Source of the DNA: an uncultured Roseibium sp.
Lineage (GTDB): Bacteria > Pseudomonadota > Alphaproteobacteria > Rhizobiales > Stappiaceae
Direction: 5' to 3'
Assembly (NCBI RefSeq): GCF_963675985.1
Contig: NZ_OY780958.1
Coordinates: 186,001-250,000, forward strand
Length of the DNA: 64,000 nucleotides
Part shown: positions 15,993-30,513 of the stretch, piece by piece
How the letters are laid out: each line of letters begins with the position of its first letter
How positions within the stretch are numbered: the stretch's first letter is position 1
Program-made: the position numbers and the translations under genes
Notes under the pieces: model-generated
What the model was told of the DNA's origin: nothing
Seen by the model: only the letters and a program-made list of their open reading frames with translations
Databases searched by the model: none

Positions 15993-16907
15993 TTACCCCG
16001 CCATCCGGCAGCCGGCTTCGCTGACCGTGTTCTTCAAGGTCTCCAGCAGGCTCTCGAAGTCCCGAAAACGGGGCGAGGATTTGCGCCAGACGAGGCCGAC
16101 GGTGCGGGCCGGCTGGGGTTCCTGGAAACGCAGCAGATCGACCCGGTCGTCGCGCACTTCCACGTCGGCGCAGATTTCCGGCAGCAGGGTCACGCCATAG
16201 CCGGCGGCGACCATCTGCATGACCGTCGCAAGGCTGGTCGCGCCCAGTGAGGGCGCCTTGTCCGGAACGGGGAGGTTTCGGCAATAGTTCAGCGCCTGGT
16301 CGCGCAGGCAGTGGCCCTCTTCCAGCAGGAGAAGGCTGTCCGGCTTGATCTCTTCCGGAGCGACCCTCCGGCGCAGGTCGCAGTCCGGCTCCTTGGCTCG
16401 GGCGAGCAGAAACCGGTCAATGAACAGCGGTTCGGCGCGAAGCAGGGAGCTTTCGACGGGCAAGGCGATGACGATGGCGTCAAGTTGCCCCGCGAGCAGC
16501 TCCTCCGTCAGCGTTTCCGTGAGCGTTTCGCGAATGGTCAGTTTCAGCTCCGGATGGGACCGGGACAGCGCCGGAAGGATCTTCGGCAGCAGATACGGTG
16601 CAATCGAGGGAATGATGCCGAGACGCAGGGCACCGGCGAGCGGCTGGGCGCGCTGGCGGGCATAGTCTGTCAGATCGGCCACCTCGGTCAGGATCTTGCG
16701 CGCGCGGGCGACCACTTCCTCGCCTTCATGAGTCAGCCGCACCGAGGTCGGCAGGCGTTCGACCAGCTTCACGCTGAGGTTTTCCTCCAGGTCCTTGATC
16801 TGCATGGAAAGGGCCGGTTGGGACACGGCAACCGCATCCGCCGCCTTGCGGAAATGCAGGTGGGTGGCCAGCGCATCGAGATAACGTAATTGTCTCAAGG
16901 ATATCAT
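15993..16907 (-). CDS. oxyR: Hydrogen peroxide-sensing regulator OxyR
   Basis: 304 residues, LysR family. The redox pair is present as GHCLRDQALNYC with Cys200 and Cys209, matching Cys199 and Cys208 of Escherichia coli OxyR, so disulfide-based peroxide sensing is expected. The helix-turn-helix covers about residues 4-60. I chose the ATG at 16907 because it aligns with the usual OxyR start (MISLRQLRYL). A 12-residue upstream extension is possible. It is divergent from katG, its expected target, and the two share a 225-base intergenic region. Confidence 0.93.
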   Translation of the reverse strand: MISLRQLRYLDALATHLHFRKAADAVAVSQPALSMQIKDLEENLSVKLVERLPTSVRLTHEGEEVVARARKILTEVADLTDYARQRAQPLAGALRLGIIPSIAPYLLPKILPALSRSHPELKLTIRETLTETLTEELLAGQLDAIVIALPVESSLLRAEPLFIDRFLLARAKEPDCDLRRRVAPEEIKPDSLLLLEEGHCLRDQALNYCRNLPVPDKAPSLGATSLATVMQMVAAGYGVTLLPEICADVEVRDDRVDLLRFQEPQPARTVGLVWRKSSPRFRDFESLLETLKNTVSEAGCRMAG

Positions 16908-16917
16908 GGTCGATAAG

Positions 16918-17061
16918 ATAAACTGATTACAGTTTGGAATCAATCCAATTGGATCTGATTGCTGTGGTGGTCCAATATTTTTTCATAGTCCAACGGACGG
17001 GAGGACGACGTTCGCGACTGTTTGCGGTGGCGCCCGCCGACAAATGACGACAATCGCGAAC
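16918..17061. promoter_or_regulatory. oxyR-katG divergent control region with palindromes
   Basis: AAACTG-ATTA-CAGTTT at 16920-16935 is a perfect inverted repeat. ATCCAATTGGAT at 16943-16954 is a perfect 12-base palindrome. Both lie just upstream of oxyR and are candidates for OxyR contacts. Closer to katG, GTTCGCGA (17010-17017) and TCGCGAAC (17054-17061) form the base of a hairpin that would lie in the katG leader. I cannot place the promoter boxes firmly. Confidence 0.45.
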
Positions 17062-17132
17062 GGAACGAGGAGCCAGGTAGCGCCGCTCGGAGCTATCTCG
17101 AGAAATCCGTAAGAAAATGATCGGAGAATAAA

Positions 17133-19304
<2,172 letters not shown>

Positions 19305-19354
19305 TTGAGGGCCATCGGACGGTAAAGCAGCCGGCACGCGTTTGGTGCCACTTG

Positions 19355-19383
19355 AGGGGCGGAGCAATCCGCCCCTTCTTTCA
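19355..19383 (+). terminator. katG terminator
   Basis: A perfect eight-pair GC stem (GGGGCGGA/TCCGCCCC) with a GCAA tetraloop, followed by TTCTTTC. It ends transcription of katG before the convergent trmO gene. Confidence 0.8.
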
Positions 19384-19397
19384 TTCGGAGTTCGGTT

Positions 19398-19922
19398 TTA
19401 AAGGTCCGGCGAGCGTCGTTCCGGGTGGGTACGGTGTTCGTGCCAACCCACGCGTGCTTCAGGCACGGAATCGTTTTTCGCAAAATACGGCTTGATGTCG
19501 ATGAGCGGTGTGCCGTCCAGGCAGTCGAGCCCCCGGACCTTCAGGACAGAACCCTCGCGCCCGATCAGTTCCACCACCGAAAGAGACACCGGATTTGGCC
19601 TGATCGGGGTGCGCAATGCGAAGCAGCCGTGGGTGGTGCTGTCGAAGGCAGGGGATTGAACGATCAGGTCGCGCCGGGCCTCATGCATCCAGTAGAGAAC
19701 GATCAGATGGCTGCAGCTGTCGATCGACTGCAATCCCGGTTCATAATCTGCCTCCAGCGTGATTTCGCAGATCTCTTCGGAGCCGCCGCCGCTGCGCGGG
19801 CAGGCATGGCGGTCGGTCCAGGGCGTCTTAATCCGACCAATGAACACAAGCCCGGCATCGGGCTTCAGGCTGCCGGGATCCCGGGAAAGGGCAAGTTCTC
19901 CGGGGCGGGGGGCGTCGGTCAT
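19398..19922 (-). CDS. trmO: tRNA (N6-threonylcarbamoyladenosine-37) methyltransferase TrmO-like (TsaA/UPF0066)
   Basis: 174 residues. The TsaA-type beta-barrel core shows GRIKTPW near residue 29, the LIVLYWMHEARR segment, the signature GCFALRTPIRPNPVSLSVVEL near 99-119 and GLDCLDGTPLIDIKPY near 130-145. TrmO methylates t6A37 of threonine tRNAs with S-adenosylmethionine. It lacks the longer C-terminal domain of the enterobacterial enzyme, as in many alphaproteobacterial versions. It is convergent with katG. Confidence 0.85.
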   Translation of the reverse strand: MTDAPRPGELALSRDPGSLKPDAGLVFIGRIKTPWTDRHACPRSGGGSEEICEITLEADYEPGLQSIDSCSHLIVLYWMHEARRDLIVQSPAFDSTTHGCFALRTPIRPNPVSLSVVELIGREGSVLKVRGLDCLDGTPLIDIKPYFAKNDSVPEARVGWHEHRTHPERRSPDL

Positions 19923-20230
19923 CCGCAGTCTCCAAACACGTTACTTTTCCCGATCTTTCCGGTTTCCCAAGCATGGAGCAAGCTGTGCGCTGCAAAAAAT
20001 ATTCGTCTTTCTGCAAGAAATTTTCCGCCGGTTTTTGCCCGTCCGCTATCCCGTTCTGACCTCAGAATTTCATAAAAATCAGTTGTTTGAGTAAGGTTGC
20101 AGCAATGTGTATCGAATTACGCGCAAGTTTTAACAAAAAACGTCTCGATTTCCCGGCTTTGCGTTTTTTTCTTCTTTAAAGCTGCCCTTCATCTTCGGAT
20201 CAGATTTAGTCCTCAATCGGGTAACGAACC
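19923..20230. other. Intergenic, promoter region of the first DUF2336 gene
   Basis: No gene seen. The region is AT-rich from about 20060 to 20200. AAAAAACG (20135-20142) and CGTTTTTT (20162-20169) form an eight-base inverted repeat in the probable leader of the DUF2336 gene. Its role is unknown. Confidence 0.35.
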
Positions 20231-21316
20231 ATGTCTGATGCGTTGAAAACCGAGCTGGTGAACTTTTCGGAGCTTTCCGGTGAAGCTGGCAGCGCCCGCC
20301 GCGCGGAACTGGCACGTCATGTGGCCACCTTGTTCGCGCTGACTTCCGACCGCTGTTCGGATGAACAGGTCGACATTTATGACTCAGTCCTGATCCGCCT
20401 TGTCGAAATGGTTGAGACGGAAGTGCGCAGGTTCGTCGCCGAACAGATGGCCGGTCTGCGCCGCGGTCCCGAGGAAACGATCCGCCGGCTCGCCGACGAC
20501 CAGATTGAGGTTGCGGAACCGCTCCTGAAGAAGTCCACCGTGTTGCGTGACGCCGACCTCGTCCGGATCGCAGATGCCAGCGGCAACAGCCATCGCCTGG
20601 CAATTGCCCATCGCGATGTCCTGTCGGAAGAAGTGACAGAGGTTCTCGTTCGCCGAGGCGATCTGCGCGTGAAGCGCAGGGTCGCCAGCAACGAAGGCGC
20701 CGTTCTTTCCGATGGCGCAATGATGACCCTGATCGGCGATTCCGCATCCGACGCCACCTTGCAGGCATCCTTGAGCGAACGTGGCGATCTGGCTGAAGCG
20801 CATATCCGTTCTCTGGTCTCCGTCGCGGGCGAAGAGGTTCGCCGCCGGCTGCGCTCCCGTGGAGAAAGCACGGAAGTCGAGCGTCTGGACGAAGCAACGG
20901 AAATTGCCGCACAGCGCATGTCCAACCAGTATTGGCTCGGCCGTTATGATTTCGAAACCGCCCGCAGCCGCGTCCTGTTGCTGGCCAAGCGCGGCATGGT
21001 CTCCGAGGCGACGTTGCGGCGGTTCGCATCCGAGGACAGGTTCCCGGAAGCCGTTGCCGCCTTCGCCTGGCTGGTGCGCTGCGGCGTGGAAGAAGTCAGC
21101 CACTGGATGGTCCGCTCCGATCCGGAACCGTTCCTGATCACGGCCAAGGCAAGCGGCCTGTCGGCGATCACGGTCGGTGCCTTGTTGTCGATCGGACCCT
21201 GGCGTCATCGCCTGTCCCTGGATGACCGCAGCCGCGCGATGAAGACCTTCGAACGGATGACCGTCGGCGACGCCAAGCGCAAGATGGCTCACTGGAACCA
21301 TCCGGTCCTGCATTAA
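20231..21316 (+). CDS. DUF2336 domain protein (first copy)
   Basis: 361 residues, all-helical, without signal peptide or membrane segment. It has the HEAT-like repeat character of DUF2336, an alphaproteobacterial family: a helix ARHVATLFALTSDRCSDEQVDIYDSVLIRLVEMVE near residues 25-65, then repeated units of the form DDQIEVAEPLLKKSTVLRDADLVRIA and RGDLRVKRRVASNEGAVLSD. The function is not established. A paralogue lies at 30874. The gene ends at a strong terminator and appears to be monocistronic. Confidence 0.85.
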   Translation: MSDALKTELVNFSELSGEAGSARRAELARHVATLFALTSDRCSDEQVDIYDSVLIRLVEMVETEVRRFVAEQMAGLRRGPEETIRRLADDQIEVAEPLLKKSTVLRDADLVRIADASGNSHRLAIAHRDVLSEEVTEVLVRRGDLRVKRRVASNEGAVLSDGAMMTLIGDSASDATLQASLSERGDLAEAHIRSLVSVAGEEVRRRLRSRGESTEVERLDEATEIAAQRMSNQYWLGRYDFETARSRVLLLAKRGMVSEATLRRFASEDRFPEAVAAFAWLVRCGVEEVSHWMVRSDPEPFLITAKASGLSAITVGALLSIGPWRHRLSLDDRSRAMKTFERMTVGDAKRKMAHWNHPVLH

Positions 21317-21344
21317 TCGAATAGTTGCACATCCCTGCACAACG

Positions 21345-21381
21345 GCAGCCTGGCCTCCCGGTCAGGCTGCTTTTTTGTTTT
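21345..21381 (+). terminator. Terminator after the first DUF2336 gene
   Basis: GCAGCCTG pairs with CAGGCTGC across a ten-base loop, followed by TTTTTTGTTTTT. A textbook intrinsic terminator. Confidence 0.9.
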
Positions 21382-21508
21382 TATGGCGCATTCTGTCAGG
21401 ACAGGCGAGTTGGCGCTCGTCATTGTTGTTAAACCATTCGTTGGTATTGGACCGGATATGATGACTAGGGGTAATTTGCATTTCGGCCCTGGGGCGGGAG
21501 GCTGTTCA

Positions 21509-23875
21509 ATGAATACGCATGTCAATCTGCGATCCTTTGCACAAAGGCAGTTCGGAACAAAGCTTGTTGCGGCGGCTATCGTGGTTGCGTTGGCCCTGCT
21601 TGCGTCTCCGGGATTTGTGAGCCTGACGACGCCTGCCAATGCTCAAGCGGCTGTCTTGCAACAGGTTCTTTCGAGAAATGCCGAACAGGCTTCGGAAGCT
21701 GCGACACCCGCCACGCCAGACAGTGCGAACACCACAGCGACATCGCAAAGTACGCAATCCGCAGTCGAAGGTTACCTGGACCGGATCTCAAAGGCCCAGC
21801 AGGTCTTCAACAACGTCCTGCAGGCTGCGCCTGACTTTCCCGCAACCTTCCAGTCAGCCGTCTCCGCTCATGAGTCCGCCGCAGGCTCGGGGTGGGTCTG
21901 GAGTGCGGTCCTGAACGCCCTTGTCGGGGCGCTGCTCGGACTGGGCGCGCTTCATCTCGTGGACCGCATGGGCCGGAAACAGTTTGCCCATTTCTATGAG
22001 GAAGAGTTGCCGCATCGGGCGGACAAGATCTCCTATCTCTTCCTGCGTGCGATCCTGATGGTCTTCGGGCTCATTGCTTTCGTTCTCGTCTCGGGCGCTG
22101 TTGTCCTGCTCCTCAACGGCGGGGTGGAAATTTCCACCCGTACATCGCTGGTCTTCCTCGGCGTGATGGCGCTGGTTCTGTTCGTGCGCATCATCGTTCG
22201 CACGATCCTGGCGCCGGATTCGCATAGGCTCCGGTTGCTGAAGATGTCCAACGGACAGGCCTGGGGGCTCTATCTGAGCCTCATGACCGGGGCGGCGGCC
22301 GTCGCGGTCTTCCTCGGGTTCAGCCTGTGGATGGGTCTGCTCGGCCTGCCGGTCCGGGCGCAGAACCTTTCCCTGATCGCCGGTTCGCTGGTTTCAACCC
22401 TGATCCTGAGCGCAATCGCCATCGCCTATCGGCGGGGAATCGGCACCATCATCCGGGGTGAGCAGGGTGAAGAGGCGCCCATGTGGCGGGATCTGCTTGG
22501 CCGGTACTGGCATGTGATCGCCATCGCGTATTTTATCGTCGCCTGGGCGACGACTGCTGTCCGGATGCTTTTGAACCTGCCATCCGCTTCCGGTCTCGTC
22601 GGAGCGCCGATCATCGGGCTGATCGTGGCCGCCGCCGCCTATGGTCTGCTCATCCTGCTCATCGACAAGGTACTGTTGCCGCGTCTGGATACGCCAAAGG
22701 TTCAGGCCGGCATCGCGGAGGACATCCGGCGGCTGGAAGAAAACGAAGGCGAGGGCGAGGTCGACGACCCGAACAGCATTGATGCGCAGGCTTTCGCCGA
22801 GGCAACGGACCGGGAAGCGGGCCGCCAGCCGTTCCGCCACCTGCTCGACCACGGTGCTCTGCTGTTGGCGGCATTTTGCGGCCTCAATCTGGCGGCCAGC
22901 AGCTGGGGCGTGTCGCTGACGGCACGCGACAGTTTCTTCGGCGGGTTCCTGGACGTCCTTCTGGTGGCTTTCCTCGGTTATATGGCCTATCGCGCGGTGG
23001 CCCTGGCGATCGATCTGCAGATCGCCAAGGAAAATCCCGGATCGGGCCATGACAGCGAAGCCGAAATCGGCGGGACCGGCGAAAGCCGGATCGCCACGCT
23101 GTTGCCGATTTTCCGCAATTTTCTGCTGATCACGATTGTCGCCATCTCGGGGATGATCGTCCTCTCGGATCTGGGCGTGAACATCGCGCCGATCTTTGCC
23201 GGTGCCGGTGTTGTCGGCCTTGCGGTCGGCTTCGGCGCGCAGACCCTCATCCGGGATATCTTCTCCGGTGCCTTCTACCTGATCGACGATGCCTTCCGGA
23301 AAGGGGAGTACATCGACATCGGCAGCGCCAAGGGTGTTGTCGAGAAGATTTCCATCCGTTCCATGCAGCTGCGTCATCACCGCGGGGCCCTCACCACGGT
23401 TCCCTTTGGCGAGATCCAGCATGTCCAGAACTTCTCCCGTGACTGGGCGATGATGAAGCTGGCGTTCCGGGTGACCTATGACACCGACGTCGAAAAGATG
23501 CGCAAGATCATCAAGAAGTTCGGTCAGCAGCTGATGGAGGACGAGGAATATGGTCCGATGTTCCTGCAGCCGCTGAAATCGCAAGGCATCATGTCGATGG
23601 AAGATTCGGCGATGGTGGCTCGGGTGAAATTCATGACCAAGCCGGGCAAGCAGTTCATCCTGCGCAAGGTCGTCTATGCCGGCCTCCAGGATCTGTTCCG
23701 CGAAAACGGCATCAAGTTCGCCCACCGCCAGGTTACGGTGCATGTCGCCTCGGACAATGAAAATTCGGCGGATGATCAGCCCGCGATCAGCGAAGCCGCC
23801 AAGGCCGCGGCCGCCGGCGCCGCCGCGCAGGCCATGATGGCGGACGAGGAAGGCAACCCCGAAGGGCAGAATTGA
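21509..23875 (+). CDS. MscS-family mechanosensitive ion channel, large multi-helix type
   Basis: 788 residues. A hydrophobic signal-like segment with an ANAQA site (near residue 47) is followed by a helical, Thr/Ser-rich periplasmic stretch and then about ten transmembrane helices. The last helix and beta domain (about 540-700) carry the MscS pore signature: IAPIFAGAGVVGLAVGFGAQTLIRDIFSG and then FRKGEYIDIGSAKGVVEKIS. The channel opens under membrane tension to release osmolytes. The ATG at 21509 has GGGAGG upstream and gives a clean signal peptide, so the longer frame is not used. An Ala-rich acidic tail follows the domain. Confidence 0.88.
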   Translation: MNTHVNLRSFAQRQFGTKLVAAAIVVALALLASPGFVSLTTPANAQAAVLQQVLSRNAEQASEAATPATPDSANTTATSQSTQSAVEGYLDRISKAQQVFNNVLQAAPDFPATFQSAVSAHESAAGSGWVWSAVLNALVGALLGLGALHLVDRMGRKQFAHFYEEELPHRADKISYLFLRAILMVFGLIAFVLVSGAVVLLLNGGVEISTRTSLVFLGVMALVLFVRIIVRTILAPDSHRLRLLKMSNGQAWGLYLSLMTGAAAVAVFLGFSLWMGLLGLPVRAQNLSLIAGSLVSTLILSAIAIAYRRGIGTIIRGEQGEEAPMWRDLLGRYWHVIAIAYFIVAWATTAVRMLLNLPSASGLVGAPIIGLIVAAAAYGLLILLIDKVLLPRLDTPKVQAGIAEDIRRLEENEGEGEVDDPNSIDAQAFAEATDREAGRQPFRHLLDHGALLLAAFCGLNLAASSWGVSLTARDSFFGGFLDVLLVAFLGYMAYRAVALAIDLQIAKENPGSGHDSEAEIGGTGESRIATLLPIFRNFLLITIVAISGMIVLSDLGVNIAPIFAGAGVVGLAVGFGAQTLIRDIFSGAFYLIDDAFRKGEYIDIGSAKGVVEKISIRSMQLRHHRGALTTVPFGEIQHVQNFSRDWAMMKLAFRVTYDTDVEKMRKIIKKFGQQLMEDEEYGPMFLQPLKSQGIMSMEDSAMVARVKFMTKPGKQFILRKVVYAGLQDLFRENGIKFAHRQVTVHVASDNENSADDQPAISEAAKAAAAGAAAQAMMADEEGNPEGQN

Positions 23876-23959
23876 CGATTTCGGACAAGGAAGACTTGAG
23901 GCTGATCAATTGCCGCGGATGCCGCCTGCGCGAACGGTTCTCATGACGCAATCGCCGGG

Positions 23960-24202
23960 ATGGTGGCTGCAGTCTGGGCGAGTGGGGGAAGACGTGTTGC
24001 GCAGGTTTGTTCTGGCTACGGGTATCGGGATTTCGGCGAGGTCAAGTTCGCCAGTCATCCGTTAAATACCGAATATATGGCGAAGATAACCCTGCCCCTC
24101 ACCGGTGCTCCCAAAGCGAACTACGTGCTTCTGGTCACTCTGCGCGACCAGTTCAACAACGACGAGAGCGCTTCGGCGCGGCTACCCTTCGAAATACGGT
24201 AG
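23960..24202 (+). pseudogene. Probable C-terminal remnant of a larger gene (or small hypothetical)
   Basis: 80 codons. The last 45 residues (HPLNTEYMAKITLPLTG then ANYVLLVTLRDQFNNDESASARLPFEI) look like the final beta strands of a folded extracellular or Ig-like domain. The first 25 do not look like a natural N-terminus, and there is no good ribosome binding site. I read it as the tail of a gene whose 5' part has been lost, kept between the MscS gene and a terminator. It could also be a small real gene with a start I cannot identify. Confidence 0.4.
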
Positions 24203-24226
24203 CCCTCCGTTTCGGATTTTAAGCGC

Positions 24227-24257
24227 AAGGCGCCGGTAAGCAGTCGGTGCCTTTTTT
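24227..24257 (+). terminator. Terminator before the methionine operon
   Basis: AAGGCGCCG pairs with CGGTGCCTT (one G-U pair) over a nine-base loop and runs into TTTTTT. It separates the MscS region from the ArsR-methyltransferase operon. Confidence 0.8.
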
Positions 24258-24379
24258 CTTTCATTTGAATGATTTGCGTCTGCGGTCTCGGCATTTGTCG
24301 TGCGGCCGCCATTTTCATGTTGCGTTCACTTTCCTCGAACGGTGCCGCCAATCAAGTCTTGCTTCAGTCGAGTTGTTCG

Positions 24380-24397
24380 TATAAAGATATCTTTATA
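24380..24397. promoter_or_regulatory. 18-base perfect palindrome, probable operator of the ArsR-type regulator
   Basis: TATAAAGATATCTTTATA is its own reverse complement. It ends 26 bases before the ATG of the ArsR-methyltransferase gene, where a repressor would block transcription of the whole met operon. ArsR dimers bind AT-rich palindromes of this size, so autoregulation of this operon is the simplest reading. Confidence 0.7.
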
Positions 24398-24423
24398 TCA
24401 ACGTACGGGGTACGACGGCTGGA

Positions 24424-25437
24424 ATGGCGGACGATCAGACACTTTCGGTAGATGCGACTTTGAATACGCTGCGCGCGATCGGCGAGGCGACGCGCCTGCG
24501 TCTGATCGCCCTGCTTGCCGAAAGCGAACTGACCGTCAAGGACGCCACCGAAATCCTGCGCCAGAGCCAGCCGCGCATTTCCCGGCATTTGAAGCTGCTG
24601 GCGGAAGCCGGCCTGATCCTGCGCTTCCCCGAAGGCGGGTGGGTTTACTACCGGCTGGCGGACGGCGCGGCGGGCGATATCGCTCGTGACCTTGTGGCGC
24701 GGATCTCCGCAGAGGACCCGGTTCTGATCGGGGACCAGGAGCGTTTCAAGGCGATTCGTAAGGCCAAGGCGGAGGAAGCGGCCGCCTATTTTGCCTCCAA
24801 GGCACTGACCTGGGACCAGGAGCGCTCGCTGCATGCGGCGGATGCGGAGGTCGAACAGGCGATGCTGGCCGCGCTTGGCGACAAGCCGTTCCAGACCTTC
24901 CTCGATCTCGGCACCGGCACGGGTCGTCTTCTGGAATTGCTTTCCGACCATTATGTCTCCGCGCTCGGGATCGATGCCTCCCATGACATGCTTGCCGTGG
25001 CGCGCGCCAATCTTTCGCGCGCCGGCTTGGGTAAGGCTCAGGTCCGCTACGGCGACATCTATGCCCTGAATGTTCCGCCCAGGTCCTTCGACGTGGTCGC
25101 GATCCATCAGGTGCTGCACTTCCTCGACGATCCGGCACGTGCGATGGCGGAAGCCGCCCGGGCCCTGCGGCCCGGCGGGCGTCTGCTGATCATCGACTTC
25201 GCTCCGCACGAACTGGAGTTCCTGCGCGAATCCCATGCCCACCGCCGGCTCGGCTTCGGCCATGACCAGATGGAGCGCTGGCTGGAAACTCTGGATCTCG
25301 ATCTGGAACAGGTCACCGACCTGAAACCGCAAGAAAACGACGACACAAAACTGACTGTGACACTCTGGCTTGCACAGGACCGGCGCGTTGTGACCGACCT
25401 GCCTGTAGCAGCCGATCCCACCCGAGAGGTTGCCTGA
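24424..25437 (+). CDS. ArsR-type regulator fused to a SAM-dependent methyltransferase
   Basis: 337 residues. Residues 10-90 form an ArsR winged helix (LIALLAESELTVKDATEILRQSQPRISRHLKLLAEAGLI). No metal-binding CxC pair is visible. Residues 150-260 are a class I methyltransferase with motif I DLGTGTGRLLELL, an acidic residue after strand 2 (LGIDASHDM) and DVVAIHQVLHFLDDPA. Related ArsR proteins ahead of metF/metH (such as SahR) sense S-adenosylhomocysteine or S-adenosylmethionine. A regulator that binds such a ligand through its methyltransferase half would suit this operon. It lies 2 bases before metF. Confidence 0.85.
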   Translation: MADDQTLSVDATLNTLRAIGEATRLRLIALLAESELTVKDATEILRQSQPRISRHLKLLAEAGLILRFPEGGWVYYRLADGAAGDIARDLVARISAEDPVLIGDQERFKAIRKAKAEEAAAYFASKALTWDQERSLHAADAEVEQAMLAALGDKPFQTFLDLGTGTGRLLELLSDHYVSALGIDASHDMLAVARANLSRAGLGKAQVRYGDIYALNVPPRSFDVVAIHQVLHFLDDPARAMAEAARALRPGGRLLIIDFAPHELEFLRESHAHRRLGFGHDQMERWLETLDLDLEQVTDLKPQENDDTKLTVTLWLAQDRRVVTDLPVAADPTREVA

Positions 25438-25439
25438 CC

Positions 25440-26354
25440 ATGACCCAAGACTTCCTGACACGGCGTTCGCGCCTGGCTTCCTCCTCGCCGATCACGGCGT
25501 CTTTCGAGTTCTTTCCGCCCAAGACGGAAAAGATGGCGGAAAATCTCTGGTCGGTCGCCGAGCGGCTGGAGCCGCTGGAGCCTTCTTTCGTCTCCGTGAC
25601 CTACGGGGCCGGCGGCACGACGCGGGAAACCACCCACAAGACCGTTGCTCGGTTCCTCAGGGAAACCGACCTGCGTCCGGCCGCCCATCTGACCTGTGTC
25701 GGTGCATCGAAGGCGGAAGTCGACGAGGTTATCCGGGAATACTGGGACCTTGGCGTGCGCAGCCTGGTCGCCCTGCGCGGCGATCCGCTTAACGGGATCG
25801 GATCGATCTACGAGCCCCATGCGGATGGCTACGCCTATGCGTCCGATCTGGTGGCCGGCATCAAGAACATCGCGGATTTCGATATTTCGGTTTCCGGCTA
25901 TCCGGAACGACACCCGGAAAGTGCGGACTGGCAGAGCGAAATCGACAACCTGAAGCGCAAGGTCGATGCCGGGGCGAGCCGGGTCATCACCCAGTATTTC
26001 TTCGACAACGATATGTTTGAGGACTACCTGGAGCGGGTGGTCCGGGCGGGGATCACCATTCCGGTCATCCCGGGCATTTTGCCGATCCATAATTTCGAGC
26101 AGACAGTGACCTTCTCCGCCAAATGCGGCACGTCGATCCCGGACTGGCTGGCGCGCCGGTTCGCCGGTCTCAAGAACGATCCGGAAACCCGCAAGCTGGT
26201 CGGCGCCGGTATCGCCTACGAGCAGGTGATGGATCTGGTCGACCGCGGCATCTCAGATTTCCACTTCTACACCATGAACCGGGCCGATCTGACTTATGCG
26301 ATCTGCCATATGCTCGGCATGGGACCGCAGGCGCGGGAAAAAAAGGCCGCCTGA
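25440..26354 (+). CDS. metF: Methylenetetrahydrofolate reductase
   Basis: 304 residues, TIM-barrel flavoenzyme that reduces 5,10-methylene-tetrahydrofolate to 5-methyl-tetrahydrofolate for MetH. Family motifs are SFEFFPPKTEKM near residue 22, VTYGAGGTTR near 53, LVALRGDP near 106-113, the SVSGYPERHPES segment near 150, ITQYFFDND near 182 and PVIPGILPI near 207. It lies between the ArsR-methyltransferase gene and metH in one operon, 22 bases before metH. Confidence 0.97.
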   Translation: MTQDFLTRRSRLASSSPITASFEFFPPKTEKMAENLWSVAERLEPLEPSFVSVTYGAGGTTRETTHKTVARFLRETDLRPAAHLTCVGASKAEVDEVIREYWDLGVRSLVALRGDPLNGIGSIYEPHADGYAYASDLVAGIKNIADFDISVSGYPERHPESADWQSEIDNLKRKVDAGASRVITQYFFDNDMFEDYLERVVRAGITIPVIPGILPIHNFEQTVTFSAKCGTSIPDWLARRFAGLKNDPETRKLVGAGIAYEQVMDLVDRGISDFHFYTMNRADLTYAICHMLGMGPQAREKKAA

Positions 26355-26376
26355 AAGGCGCCGAAAGGGCAATAGA

Positions 26377-30102
<3,726 letters not shown>

Positions 30103-30429
30103 GGCCGCTTCTACTAGGGTTGAGTGGAGTTTCGTATCCGGGATGGCTTTGCTCGCCAAAGCGAACGGGCGTTCCGGGTGCAGAGATCTCGTTCAGATGC
30201 AAGCTATCCAACGAATGCGGAAAGCCGGCTTTCATAGCCGGCTTCGCTATTTCGGTATGAAGGTTTGGACGGCAGCCCATTTTGCCGGAGGATCCTGTCC
30301 TCAGGTCTTATCTGCCCCAACCACCGATTAACGTCATCCGGGAAAACCGCTGGGCGACTCCTTCACCGCCGGCGGCATGTTCCGCTTTGTTTATTTTCGG
30401 GTTCAGATTGCCGAGCAAGCCCGGATCAA
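30103..30429. other. Intergenic after metH, with a hairpin
   Basis: No gene seen on either strand. AAGCCGGC (30222-30229) and GCCGGCTT (30237-30244) form a perfect eight-pair stem with a seven-base loop. It is followed only by a weak T-rich stretch, and may be a poor terminator of the met operon. Confidence 0.4.
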
Positions 30430-30513
30430 TCAGAAGATGCCGAGCACGATTGCCATCAGGAACAGGAATGCGACAAAAAAGGCAATCATATTCAGGTTGC
30501 GTGTCAGGATCAT
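30430..30513 (-). CDS. 27-residue single-helix membrane miniprotein
   Basis: A short open frame with nine polar or mixed residues (MILTRNLNM) and then an uninterrupted hydrophobic helix rich in Phe, Leu, Ile and Ala up to the stop. GGGAGG lies six bases before the ATG at 30513, as good a ribosome binding site as any in this window. The Arg near the N-terminus and the hydrophobic C-terminus suggest an inner-membrane protein with its C-terminus in the membrane or periplasm. Such proteins often bind and tune larger membrane complexes. No neighbour indicates the partner. Confidence 0.6.
   Translation of the reverse strand: MILTRNLNMIAFFVAFLFLMAIVLGIF

Noticed and set aside
24203..24423. Possible SAM-II riboswitch before the methionine operon
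   Set aside because: I find no SAM-II pseudoknot layout; the region has a terminator for the upstream side and a palindrome suited to a protein repressor.
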